Shown here: in pieces, positions 34,530 to 43,088 of the stretch
Position numbering within the stretch: position 1 is the first letter of the stretch
Layout: the number at the start of each line of letters is the position of its first letter
Assembly: GCA_965211775.1 (NCBI GenBank)
Contig: OZ242974.1
Span: forward strand, 2,604,001 to 2,668,000
Source of the DNA: Thiodiazotropha sp040506975
Lineage (GTDB): Bacteria > Pseudomonadota > Gammaproteobacteria > Chromatiales > Chromatiaceae
Direction of reading: 5' to 3'
Length of the DNA: 64,000 nt
Translations under genes and position numbers: made by a program
Notes under the pieces: generated by a model
Database searches by the model: none
Told to the model about the DNA's origin: nothing
The model's input: only the letters and a program-made list of their open reading frames with translations

Positions 34530-35486
34530 TCAATCGAAAAGGAGGTGTTTCGATCCAAAATCCTCGCTGATCCCCTCAACCGTCAGTGTCAACCAATATT
34601 GTTCAAAACGATCCCAAAGACGCTCCTCCGGCAGATCGGTATGGCTGACGGGAAACTCCATAATCTCCTTCTTTCCAACCAGATGGTTGGCAATGGCATA
34701 GACTGTCTTGGCCGGCACCACATCATCTTTGAGTCCCAGGCCGATGAGAGCGGGGCAGTGCACGCTATCGGCAAAATTGACAGGATCAAAGTAACGCATC
34801 ACCAGCATTACATCATCCAATCGTTCCGGATGGTTGGCGAGATAGTGATTGATCTGAGCACCGGAGCCTGATTTGACGAAAATATAGCGCCCTTCAGTCC
34901 AACCGAATGTGGGAACACCCACCGCCAGCAGGTCGGGCGATCCCAGTACCGATGCGGATTTGAGTGCCAGTGCACCTGCAAAACTGACACCCTGGTAGGT
35001 ATGGTGGGTGGTCGGGTTGGGGAGCAGTTGCTCAGCGACTCTTGCGCCTTGAATGTAATCACAGACGGCGCCTCTTATCACTGAGGTCTCCGGTGCTTGG
35101 ATGCCCGTCAATACCCAGCCCCAGTGAGAGTACTCTCGAAGTGCGTCGTGAGAGCGGCCGAAGCCACGGATATCCACGCCAAAGCAATTCAGCCCGGCGC
35201 TCACCCATGACCATTGGGGCATGCATTGAGAGCCGTAACCGTGGCTGTAGACAACCAGCGGCCGTGGTAGATCATCCTTCCAATGAGTGAGCAGCCCGGT
35301 AATGCGCACATCGTCCAATGACACAAATTCCACATACTCCAGTATAAGTTCCGGGTGGTTGGGCGAATGTTCCACGCCTGCGATTATCGGATCCGGATCG
35401 ACCTTCTCCAGTTTGTTCAGCGTCTCCCGCCAGAAAAGATCAAAATCCCTTGGCTTGGTGTGTTCCGGTTTGAATTGGCGCCGCAT
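34530..35486 (-). CDS. Acetyl xylan esterase-like alpha/beta hydrolase
   Basis: A 318-residue protein like the AXE1/cephalosporin-C deacetylase family. The oxyanion-side sequence is PLVVYSHGYGSQ, the nucleophile elbow appears as GVSFAG, the acid as GLKDDVVP and the histidine as PVSHTD near residue 285. The usual elbow of the family is GxSQGG, so the change to GVSFAG could alter the specificity. No signal peptide is present, suggesting a cytoplasmic deacetylase of a small ester. It is divergent from the cNMP/acyltransferase gene and has no pathway partners around it. Confidence 0.78.
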   Translation of the reverse strand: MRRQFKPEHTKPRDFDLFWRETLNKLEKVDPDPIIAGVEHSPNHPELILEYVEFVSLDDVRITGLLTHWKDDLPRPLVVYSHGYGSQCMPQWSWVSAGLNCFGVDIRGFGRSHDALREYSHWGWVLTGIQAPETSVIRGAVCDYIQGARVAEQLLPNPTTHHTYQGVSFAGALALKSASVLGSPDLLAVGVPTFGWTEGRYIFVKSGSGAQINHYLANHPERLDDVMLVMRYFDPVNFADSVHCPALIGLGLKDDVVPAKTVYAIANHLVGKKEIMEFPVSHTDLPEERLWDRFEQYWLTLTVEGISEDFGSKHLLFD

Positions 35487-35547
35487 ATATCTAATATAGA
35501 TGAGTAATAGGGGTGTGGTTAGTGGTGCAGGGCCAATAATATTGTCG

Positions 35548-35561
35548 TTTGAATATTCAAA
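35548..35561. promoter_or_regulatory. 14-bp palindrome in a divergent promoter region
   Basis: TTTGAATATTCAAA is a perfect palindrome about 60 bp upstream of the cNMP/acyltransferase start and of the divergent esterase start. It could bind a dimeric regulator. It might also be chance in AT-rich sequence. Confidence 0.35.
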
Positions 35562-35620
35562 TCACATCGATGTTTAGAAGAGACAATAATAAGTGACATG
35601 CTCTTGAAAGGGTGATCGCG

Positions 35621-37633
35621 ATGATGGACGCCTCTGAACTATCCGAACTTGCATTCTTCCATGATATCGACAGGGATGTGATCGACTTTCTAGCCAAAGG
35701 CTCCGAGGTGCGGCAAATGGATCAAGGGGAGATTTTACTGCACCAGCATGATCGTGCCATCGCACTCTATTTTCTAGCGGCTGGAAAGGTGCAGTTTCTG
35801 ATTCATGTGGCAGGTATGGATGATCTTCTTGTCGGCACCGACAGCGAGGTTGGGGCACTGATTGGCTGGTCTGTGTTTCGCGCACCCTATCGCCATACGG
35901 TGACCGTGCGCTGTGAAACGGTGTGCAGTTTTATACGTATTCCGAGAACACTGTTAACTGAGTTGATGGGAGGGTCACCGCCCATCGCCTACAAGCTTTT
36001 ACGCCGTGTGGCGATAGTTCTGGCACATCGACTTGAACATAACAGGGACCGCCTGATCGCCAGCAGCGGTGTCGAAGGAAGTAACATGGTGGAGCCGGCT
36101 GCAGCAATGAGAAACCGGGGATCAGGCCCGCTTGTGGAGTTTGAAAACCTGGGCAGCGATCAGGAGTCAACCTTCAGGTTTCTGCGCCACGTCACTTTTT
36201 TTGAAGCCATGTCAGATCATCATTTACGATCCATGTTGTCATTGGGGCAAATGATTCGCGTGAAGCCTGGCACAACACTGTTTCAGCAGGGTGGTGAGGC
36301 GGAGAAGTTCTACCTGCTTGTCAGCGGTCGGATTGAACTCTGGTATTGCAGCAGTGATGGCAAGATCTGTTTTTTTCTCAATAGTCTGGAGAGCACAGGA
36401 CAGGCATTCGGCTGGTCCGCCCTGGTCGAACCCAATCACTATCAGGTATCCGCAATCGCCAGTGACTCAGTCTGTGCCCTGGTATTCACGGCCGAAGCAT
36501 TGACGACTCTGTGTCACCGGGAACCGTTGTTCGCAACAGAACTAATGGAACGGGTGATCTGGTTGATCGGCAATCGGCTGCGCATGGCCCGTACCCAATT
36601 GATTGCAAGGCGCTATCATAAAGAGACATTGGCTGTAACGGCTTTGCTGGAACAGCATGCCGCTACCCTGCATGTGACTTCGCCGCTGCATAAAATCCCC
36701 TATCTATTGGAAAACAGACTGACCCTCTCCGATGCATTCGGTACCTTGGAACTGATCCGTAATCATGGCGAGGATGAAAATGAGCGCAACCTGGCGAGGC
36801 TGTCTCTGGATATCCTGGAAAAGGTGCACGATGAACTCCATTTTTATCAGGGACTGCAGCGTATTTATGAAAGCGTTGCCAATGCTCCCGAGGATCAGAC
36901 GCCAAGGGAAGTGCGGCATCACTGTATGCGGGCGTTCCGGGCGTTGTTCGAGCAGACCCACCATAACGTGGCTGGCGAGGAGCACCTGCCGGACTCCTCA
37001 GGGCATCTGTTCATCATGAATCATCTGGAAAACCATACCGATAATATGCTGCCAAATGACTTTCGCCTAACCCTGGACACCCACTTCGTGTCGAGCATGG
37101 TGATCTACCCGAAATATCATGAAGCACCGATCAGGGTGGTGAAGAAGCCGGAGCTCGACTGGTACGGATTTCAACAATATTTCGACCGCCTTGAGTATCT
37201 CTATGTCTACCCTGGCGAGGTCGATGAGGAGGATCGTGATCATCACCTGACCCGCGAACAACGCAACCGCCAGTTCATTGAACAGGCGCTGGAAAGGCTG
37301 CAACAGGGGGACAATATCATCATCTGTCCGGAGGGACGCTGCTACTACACCGAGGAGTCGCCCGGTCCGTTCAAGGCCGGGGTATTCCGTCTGGCGCTGG
37401 CGGCCGATATAGAGCCACTGATCGTACCCATCGCGGTCGCCAATTTCGACAAGCGACTGACACGTACCTGTACCGCAGCCACAGTCTTTCCCCCTTTCAA
37501 AGTGAGCGACTACATAAACGATCCGGATGATGCCGAGTCCTTGTCCGAATTCATTCTGACCGTCAACGAATGGTATAAGGGTTATGTTAGGCAGGCCATC
37601 GAACTGACGCAGAGATGCGAAAAGGCACTTTAA
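35621..37633 (+). CDS. Dual cyclic-nucleotide-binding domain acyltransferase
   Basis: About 670 residues from ATG 35621; an in-frame GTG nine bases earlier is possible. Residues about 10-125 and 190-320 are two CRP-like cNMP-binding domains, each starting with a FFxxI/M phrase and containing GxxLxxQ strands, without a DNA-binding helix-turn-helix. A helical middle region (about 320-430) leads to a PlsC-like glycerophospholipid acyltransferase domain (about 440-650) with NHLENHTDN near the usual HX4D site, PEGRCYY and FKAGVFRLAL. Fusion suggests lipid acylation gated by a nucleotide or another small ligand. The HX4D motif is off-register by one residue, so activity should not be assumed. It converges on mrfB with a 4-bp overlap of stops. 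Confidence 0.8.
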   Translation: MMDASELSELAFFHDIDRDVIDFLAKGSEVRQMDQGEILLHQHDRAIALYFLAAGKVQFLIHVAGMDDLLVGTDSEVGALIGWSVFRAPYRHTVTVRCETVCSFIRIPRTLLTELMGGSPPIAYKLLRRVAIVLAHRLEHNRDRLIASSGVEGSNMVEPAAAMRNRGSGPLVEFENLGSDQESTFRFLRHVTFFEAMSDHHLRSMLSLGQMIRVKPGTTLFQQGGEAEKFYLLVSGRIELWYCSSDGKICFFLNSLESTGQAFGWSALVEPNHYQVSAIASDSVCALVFTAEALTTLCHREPLFATELMERVIWLIGNRLRMARTQLIARRYHKETLAVTALLEQHAATLHVTSPLHKIPYLLENRLTLSDAFGTLELIRNHGEDENERNLARLSLDILEKVHDELHFYQGLQRIYESVANAPEDQTPREVRHHCMRAFRALFEQTHHNVAGEEHLPDSSGHLFIMNHLENHTDNMLPNDFRLTLDTHFVSSMVIYPKYHEAPIRVVKKPELDWYGFQQYFDRLEYLYVYPGEVDEEDRDHHLTREQRNRQFIEQALERLQQGDNIIICPEGRCYYTEESPGPFKAGVFRLALAADIEPLIVPIAVANFDKRLTRTCTAATVFPPFKVSDYINDPDDAESLSEFILTVNEWYKGYVRQAIELTQRCEKAL

Positions 37634-38847
37634 CGCAGTGCTGGTTGGATCTCCTGACGATGGCGCTTGAGTAAGATTCGGTTCAACCGCCGCCGTTGCT
37701 CATCGTCGACGGGGAGCAGCTCACAGTAATATTTTGCATGCTCCAGATCCTTGCTGATGTGTTCATGATATTTGGCAAGTTGTTCTGTAGCTTGTCGACA
37801 GCCGTCCCGGGATAAGGCTTCCCATATCTCCACTGCCAACTCCCAGTTGCCGAAACGCCTGGCCAGTCGGCCCAGTAACCGCTTACCACTGATTGACAGT
37901 GCCTGCCGCTGGCGCAGTAACAAGGCATAGGCGGCAGTCTTGTCGCTATCCGTCAACCAGCGGGCGAGGGCCACAATATCTGCGTCATGGCGTTCCGGTT
38001 GCTCAATCACCCGAGCCAGGACGGCGTGGGCCATGGGGAGAGAGATGATATCCTGAAAATTGTGATCCACCACCCGTACCAGTCGCGCCGTAGCGCCCGT
38101 TGTTACAAAATCGAACCAGGCTTCCGGGGCTTCCGAACCCGGCAGGTCGTTGTGTCTTGTCACACCGAGCAGGCGCTGTTCCAGCGTCATCAGCCGGCAA
38201 TCCGGCCAATGGCGGCCAAACAGTCGGCGCGCGGCATGCAGAAGGTCCAGGTGAGGCAGCCGATCCAATATGGCAGGTATATTCCGCATGCGGTAACGGG
38301 TATTCATCAGGGGGATGTCGTAACACTTGCCGTTATAGCTCACCAGTCGGTCATCCATGCTGAGCATACTGTTGATCCTCTCGAGCATGGCATTTTCGCC
38401 GGCGAAGCGGGTGATCAGGTACTGGGTTGTCTCAAGGTTCTCCTGCTCAACCACTGCAAAACCGAACAGGAAGGCGAGAGTGCCGCTGCCCCCCGAGAGT
38501 CCGGTGGTTTCGGTATCGAAGTAGATCTGGCGGCGGTTGGCCACCGCCCTATCTCCGGGCAGGACAGGTTGTTGTTTCATCAGCGAGAGAGGATGGCGGC
38601 CCATTGATCCATGCAGGGGTATATGACGCTGTATCTTGATCAGACCATCGCTGATTCGGTATCCCTTCAGCTGTTTCGCCAGTCTCTCCTCTATCGACGC
38701 TTGTCGCCGCCCTTTCGAATCATCAGAAAGTCGTACCCGGTCGATCCGTGCCAGGCGATGTCGCAGATCCGCCGCAGATGCCACAGGCTGTTGCCCTCGA
38801 TCCTTTTTCAGTGCCCTCAGACGGCTGAGTTTTGTTCCGAGTGTCAT
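37630..38847 (-). CDS. mrfB: YprB/MrfB-like RNase H-fold exonuclease
   Basis: A 405-residue protein with a DEDD-type exonuclease domain (about 105-270). The first acidic motif is YFDTETTGLSGGSGTLAFLF, the second YNGKCYDIPLMNTRYRM, and the last region includes VVDHNFQDIISLP. A C-terminal helical, tetratricopeptide-like part follows. In Bacillus subtilis, MrfB (YprB) works with the helicase MrfA (YprA) in a UvrABC-independent excision pathway for mitomycin C lesions. The gene lies 22 bp after mrfA and is surely in the same operon. Orthology is inferred from domain pairing, not alignment. Confidence 0.82.
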   Translation of the reverse strand: MTLGTKLSRLRALKKDRGQQPVASAADLRHRLARIDRVRLSDDSKGRRQASIEERLAKQLKGYRISDGLIKIQRHIPLHGSMGRHPLSLMKQQPVLPGDRAVANRRQIYFDTETTGLSGGSGTLAFLFGFAVVEQENLETTQYLITRFAGENAMLERINSMLSMDDRLVSYNGKCYDIPLMNTRYRMRNIPAILDRLPHLDLLHAARRLFGRHWPDCRLMTLEQRLLGVTRHNDLPGSEAPEAWFDFVTTGATARLVRVVDHNFQDIISLPMAHAVLARVIEQPERHDADIVALARWLTDSDKTAAYALLLRQRQALSISGKRLLGRLARRFGNWELAVEIWEALSRDGCRQATEQLAKYHEHISKDLEHAKYYCELLPVDDEQRRRLNRILLKRHRQEIQPALR

Positions 38848-38869
38848 TGTCGGTTATGAACAGTTGACA

Positions 38870-41269
38870 CTACATTAGGAGTGAAAGCACTTCGAGTGCG
38901 GCCTGTTTGGGCGAGTAGCCCCGCATCTCGTCGCCGGCCAGGATAGGGCCGATGCAGCTGGGGCAGCCATGGTTACAGCTGCAGTCAACGACAAGCCGCT
39001 TCGCTTCATGAACGATGGTCTCCCGGCTCTCGCAAAGCGGTGATGAGAGTCCGATGCCTCCAGGATAGTTGTCGTAGAGAAACAGCGTGGGAGTGAAGCG
39101 ATCCAGCTGCGCCGGATCAATTCGCTGGTCTTCCCTGTTGCGCAACTCTCCCCGTCCGCCGGCATGTACTGTGGCGAACCAGCGGGCGTTGCCGTCACCC
39201 ACCGCCTTGCCGATATCTCCGGGTTCCGAAAGCATGTGCATGATGGCGACGATATGAAGTGCATAGCTGGCGCCGAGAAAGCCGTCCAGGGCAGTCTGTC
39301 GTGAGTGGAATGCAGCCTCCAGCGCCTGTGGGTTTATCTGCCACCAGACGGCGGTGGTGTGCATCTCCTGATCCGGCAGCTCGATCTTGCCGTAGCCCAC
39401 ATTGTCGTGACTGTAGTAGCGGATCTTTTTGTAGCCGGTTATGCGCTTGACAAGATGAACCTCACCCTGGGCCACGCCATGACGGGCATATTCGTGCTCC
39501 TCGAAAGACTCCAGAATCTTGAGGCGTGTATAGTCTATGGCGTCGGTGTAGTAATCGGCTCGTGTGCGGGTAACGAACGCCTTGCGCCCCTCCCAATCGA
39601 GCCGCTCAACCTGATAGGGGGTGGATTGAATCATGTAGATGGCGCCTTCATGGATGGTCATCGGTGCGGAACTGTAGTCGACTTCGGCAATCACGGTTTT
39701 TCCGCCCCAGGTAGTATCCACCACCACGAAATTACCCTCCGCCACCGATCGCAGACTGATACTGTTGGCGGGGTAGCTGTCGCTCATCCAGTGCCACTCA
39801 CCCGCCTCCCGGTGCAGGATGCCATGTTCCTCCAGATAGGCGAGTAGCTCGCTCAGCGGTTGGCCGCCGAACCGCTCCCCATCCTTGAACGGCAGTTCGA
39901 AAGCGGCGCAGCGAACATGATCAAGCAGGATCAACAGCTGATCGGCATCGATACGCGCCTGTTCCGGGGAGGCGCCAAGGAAGAAGTCGGGATTACGGAT
40001 AATGTATTGATCCAGCGGCAGGCTGCTGGCCACCAGCACGCCAACCGCCGTGCGCTGGCGTCTGCCGGCGCGTCCCAGGCGCTGCCAGGTGGCGGCAATA
40101 GTGCCGGGATAACCGTTGAGGACGCAGAGATCGAGGGCGCCGATGTCCACTCCCAGTTCCAACGCTGAGGTGGAGACTACACAGTCGAGTTGCCCTTCAC
40201 GCAGTCGCCGTTCCATAGCGCGCCGTTCAGCGGGCAGGTAGCCGCCACGATAGGCGGCTACCCTGGCTGGATGTCTGGGGTCCCGGTCGAAGGCGTCCTT
40301 GAGATACTTGGTCAGTACTTCAACCATCAGGCGTGAGCGGGCGAAGATTATGCTCTTTAGCCCCTGACCCATTGCCAGTTTGGCAATACGGGTGGTCTGG
40401 GAACGGGCGGATGCACGCATGCCGAGATCGGCATTGACCACCGGCGGATTCCACAATAACAGGTGCTTGCCTCCCTGCGGTGCGCCGCTCTCGGTAATTG
40501 CATCGACTTCGTCTCCGATCAGTTCATGCGCCAGTTGGGCGGGATTGGCGATGGTGGCGGAGCAGAGGATGAACAGAGGATCTGCGCCATAGAAGCGGCA
40601 GATACGCCGCAGACGCCTCATCACATTCGCAACGTGGGAGCCGAATACGCCGCGGTATGTATGCATTTCGTCGATCACCACATAGCGCAAGGACTCGAAA
40701 AACTGAGCCCATTTTGTGTGGTGGGGCAGTATCCCCTGATGCAACATGCCCGGATTTGAGAGCACCATATCACCACGGGTCCGCACCGCCTTGCGCGCAT
40801 CCCCCGGCGTGTCGCCATCAAAGGTGAAAGTACGTAGGCCCAGTTCGGCGGCCTGGTTGAGGGCAGTCAACTCGGCCACCTGGTCCTGGGCCAGGGCCTT
40901 GGTGGGGAAAAGGTAGAGGGCTTTGGCCCGCGTCTGCAGCACTTCCTGCAGTACCGGCAGGTTGTAACAGAGGGTCTTACCTGATGCCGTCGGGGTGACA
41001 ATTACTGTATGCCGACCATTCCGGACCGATTCCCAGGCCGCAGCCTGATGGGTGTAGAGTCGTTCGATCCCGCGCTTTCGCAAGGCATCGGTGAGTCGCT
41101 GGTCGAGATCATCGGGCAGTGGGCGGTAGTTACCTGGCTTGGCGGGGAGTATCAGTTCGCCTGTGATACGCTCTCCATATTCGCTACGCAATTTGGCGGC
41201 CAGATGGTCGGCTGGATCAAGCCGGGTAACCGGCTTTGTGGCTGTTATGGCTGCAATGGGACTAGTCAT
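38870..41269 (-). CDS. mrfA: DEAD/DEAH helicase with DUF1998, MrfA/YprA-like
   Basis: About 799 residues from ATG 41269 (MTSPIAAITATKP). An in-frame start at 41311 would lie within the operator and is less likely. Helicase motifs are TPTASGKTLCYN (Walker A), VIDEMHTYRG (DEVH-type box), CSATIANP and QRLGRAGRRQ. The C-terminal DUF1998 (MZB) domain has the four-cysteine cluster CSCNHGCPSC. MrfA-like helicases translocate 3' to 5' and open damaged duplex for the partner nuclease. The start codon abuts a LexA-like operator shared with lexA, suggesting SOS induction. The protein looks complete. Confidence 0.88.
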   Translation of the reverse strand: MTSPIAAITATKPVTRLDPADHLAAKLRSEYGERITGELILPAKPGNYRPLPDDLDQRLTDALRKRGIERLYTHQAAAWESVRNGRHTVIVTPTASGKTLCYNLPVLQEVLQTRAKALYLFPTKALAQDQVAELTALNQAAELGLRTFTFDGDTPGDARKAVRTRGDMVLSNPGMLHQGILPHHTKWAQFFESLRYVVIDEMHTYRGVFGSHVANVMRRLRRICRFYGADPLFILCSATIANPAQLAHELIGDEVDAITESGAPQGGKHLLLWNPPVVNADLGMRASARSQTTRIAKLAMGQGLKSIIFARSRLMVEVLTKYLKDAFDRDPRHPARVAAYRGGYLPAERRAMERRLREGQLDCVVSTSALELGVDIGALDLCVLNGYPGTIAATWQRLGRAGRRQRTAVGVLVASSLPLDQYIIRNPDFFLGASPEQARIDADQLLILLDHVRCAAFELPFKDGERFGGQPLSELLAYLEEHGILHREAGEWHWMSDSYPANSISLRSVAEGNFVVVDTTWGGKTVIAEVDYSSAPMTIHEGAIYMIQSTPYQVERLDWEGRKAFVTRTRADYYTDAIDYTRLKILESFEEHEYARHGVAQGEVHLVKRITGYKKIRYYSHDNVGYGKIELPDQEMHTTAVWWQINPQALEAAFHSRQTALDGFLGASYALHIVAIMHMLSEPGDIGKAVGDGNARWFATVHAGGRGELRNREDQRIDPAQLDRFTPTLFLYDNYPGGIGLSSPLCESRETIVHEAKRLVVDCSCNHGCPSCIGPILAGDEMRGYSPKQAALEVLSLLM

Positions 41270-41335
41270 GGTTGTTCTCTTTCTGTTCTCCTGGTGTAGA
41301 ATAGAGAACAACCGGAGAACAAATCAAGGATTCCG
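41270..41335. promoter_or_regulatory. Shared lexA-mrfA operator with four symmetric half-sites
   Basis: The 66 bp between the two start codons contain GTTCTC at 41274-41279 and 41285-41290 and GAGAAC at 41304-41309 and 41315-41320. Each pair is spaced 11 bp (GTTC-N7-GTTC and GAAC-N7-GAAC), and the whole is symmetric. An outer exact inverted repeat GGTTGTTCTC/GAGAACAACC is at 41270-41279 and 41304-41313. GTTC-N7-GTTC is the classical alphaproteobacterial SOS box, unlike the CTG-N10-CAG box of E. coli. Possible -10 elements TAGAAT (+) and TATTCT (-) overlap the centre. Confidence 0.75.
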
Positions 41336-41932
41336 ATGAAATTGACCCGACGCCAGCAGGAGATCTACCAGGCCCTGCGCGACTGTATCGAACACTATGA
41401 CCATGCCCCCACCTATGATGAGGTCTGCAGATTGCTCGGGCTGAAATCCCGGGGTTCGTTGCACAAACATATCCAGGCGCTGGTAGAGGCGGGATTGGTG
41501 GAGCCCATGGAGGGTCTGAAACGGGGTATTCGCCTGGTTGAACAGGGTGTGGAGCAGGGCATCCCCTATCTCGGCCGCATCGCTGCCGGCCGGCCCATCG
41601 AGGCCATTACCAACGCTGAGCCGATGCAGGTTCCCGATGAGTTGCTGGGAAAGGGGCCATGTTATGTGCTCCAGGTGTCGGGGGATTCGATGATCGATGA
41701 AGGCATTCACCACGGTGACTATGTGGTTATCGAGCGGCAGGAGCATGCGCAGAATGGTGATATCGTTGTGGCATTGATCCATAACGAAGAGGCCACACTG
41801 AAGAGAATCGAGCAGCGTCCGGGTGAGATTGTACTTTATCCCGCGAACCCCTCGATGAGTGCGATGGTCTATCGGCCGGAAGAGGTCCGCATACAAGGGG
41901 TGCTGCGGGGGCTGCTCAGATCCTATACATAA
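41336..41932 (+). CDS. lexA: LexA-type SOS repressor
   Basis: A 198-residue repressor. The N-terminal winged helix-turn-helix (1-68) reads LTRRQQEIYQALRDCIEHYD with recognition region SRGSLHKHIQALVEAGLV, which differs clearly from the E. coli LexA recognition helix. Self-cleavage should occur at Ala84-Gly85 (RIAAGRP), with the catalytic dyad Ser118 (SGDSMID) and Lys156 (ATLKRIE). The start follows CAAGGA. It is divergent from mrfA across the shared operator, so it likely represses itself and mrfAB until RecA filament forms. It may be the only LexA or a second dedicated one; the window cannot say. Confidence 0.93.
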   Translation: MKLTRRQQEIYQALRDCIEHYDHAPTYDEVCRLLGLKSRGSLHKHIQALVEAGLVEPMEGLKRGIRLVEQGVEQGIPYLGRIAAGRPIEAITNAEPMQVPDELLGKGPCYVLQVSGDSMIDEGIHHGDYVVIERQEHAQNGDIVVALIHNEEATLKRIEQRPGEIVLYPANPSMSAMVYRPEEVRIQGVLRGLLRSYT

Positions 41933-41956
41933 CGGGGCAACAGTTTGATCAGCCTG

Positions 41957-41977
41957 TTGGATGGGTGTTAACAGCCC
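41957..41977. repeat. Degenerate copy of the dispersed repeat
   Basis: TTGGATGGGTGTTAACAGCCC resembles the MITE end TTGGATTAGTGTTAACAGGCCC with a few changes. It lies in the 146-bp gap between lexA and the Nudix gene. Confidence 0.4.
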
Positions 41978-42078
41978 GGCGTGCACGGTTGTATGATTGT
42001 CTCTTCGCCGCAGTCACGGATCGGATGATATGACTGCGTAAAAACCAAACCACTGGAGACGAAAGCGTCCATCAATCC

Positions 42079-42939
42079 ATGAGCTTACAAGGGTATCTGC
42101 GCCATATCGAGCGCTTAAATCACTGGAATCCGGGGAACTTCAAATCGCTCTTCTTCCAGGGGCAGCGTATCGGGCGTCTAAAGCAACCCGTGTGGAAGGC
42201 CCTCGGTCAATGGTCCGATGCCTTCAGACAGGATGATGAGGGTCTTCATCTCCAGGGTCATTACGACAGCTTCGAAGCCCGTACCGGACTGTTTGCGGAG
42301 ATCACCTCGACCTTGGTTGATGAGGGGGTCATATCCCATATCCACGGTGAACAGTATCCGGTTACTCACGCCGGCAGGGAGACGGCGATTGCCACGATGG
42401 ATCGCGCCAGCGCCCCCTATTTCGGATTGCGGGCCTATGGTCAACATCTGAATGGTTTCGTGCGCCATGGGGAGGCGCTGAAACTCTGGATCGCGAGACG
42501 TGCGGCCGACCGGCGTAACTTTCCCGGTTGTCTGGACAATATGGTGGCAGGGGGGCTGCCCCACAACATCTCCCTTGCCGAGAATCTGCGCAAGGAGTGC
42601 ATGGAAGAGGCCAATGTGCCTCCATCGCTGGCGAACCGAGCGATCCCCGTGGGTGTTCTGACCTATTGCACCGAGACAGCTGTCGGACTGAAACCCGATA
42701 CGCTCTATTGTTATGATCTCGAGCTCCCGGGTGATTTCCTACCCCGGAACAGTGACGGCGAAGTGGCTGAGTTCATGCTGCTGCCTGTCGACGAGGTGGC
42801 GAGACTGGTTGCAAAGAGCGATGAATTCAAACTCAACTGCAATCTTGTGGTGATTGACTTTCTAGTGCGCCATGGGATTATAAATCCCGAAACGTCCGGT
42901 TATCTGGATCTGGTACAGGGTCTGCACGAGAATATATAG
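42079..42939 (+). CDS. Nudix hydrolase with DUF4743 N-terminal domain
   Basis: A 286-residue protein with an N-terminal DUF4743 domain (about 1-120; LNHWNPGNFKSLFFQGQRIG) and a Nudix domain (about 125-270). The Nudix box region is AGGLPHNISLAENLRKECME followed by EANV, a version typical of the eukaryotic-like YJR142W/TPK-linked family in which some consensus positions are replaced. Members hydrolyse oxidised or oxo-thiamine diphosphates in reported cases; the substrate here is inferred only. The gene stands alone between lexA and prc. Confidence 0.82.
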   Translation: MSLQGYLRHIERLNHWNPGNFKSLFFQGQRIGRLKQPVWKALGQWSDAFRQDDEGLHLQGHYDSFEARTGLFAEITSTLVDEGVISHIHGEQYPVTHAGRETAIATMDRASAPYFGLRAYGQHLNGFVRHGEALKLWIARRAADRRNFPGCLDNMVAGGLPHNISLAENLRKECMEEANVPPSLANRAIPVGVLTYCTETAVGLKPDTLYCYDLELPGDFLPRNSDGEVAEFMLLPVDEVARLVAKSDEFKLNCNLVVIDFLVRHGIINPETSGYLDLVQGLHENI

Positions 42940-43088
42940 GCGGGTGGGGCTTTATCTTGCGGTCCAGTACACCTTTTAGGCACTAAATTGAACCAGTGAT
43001 GCGGTAATCCAGTCCAATCCTAGTCCTGTTTACTATGATGTATAGTCAAGCGCTGACTGTTAAGGCGCAAAAAAGGTCAGGTAGTTAC

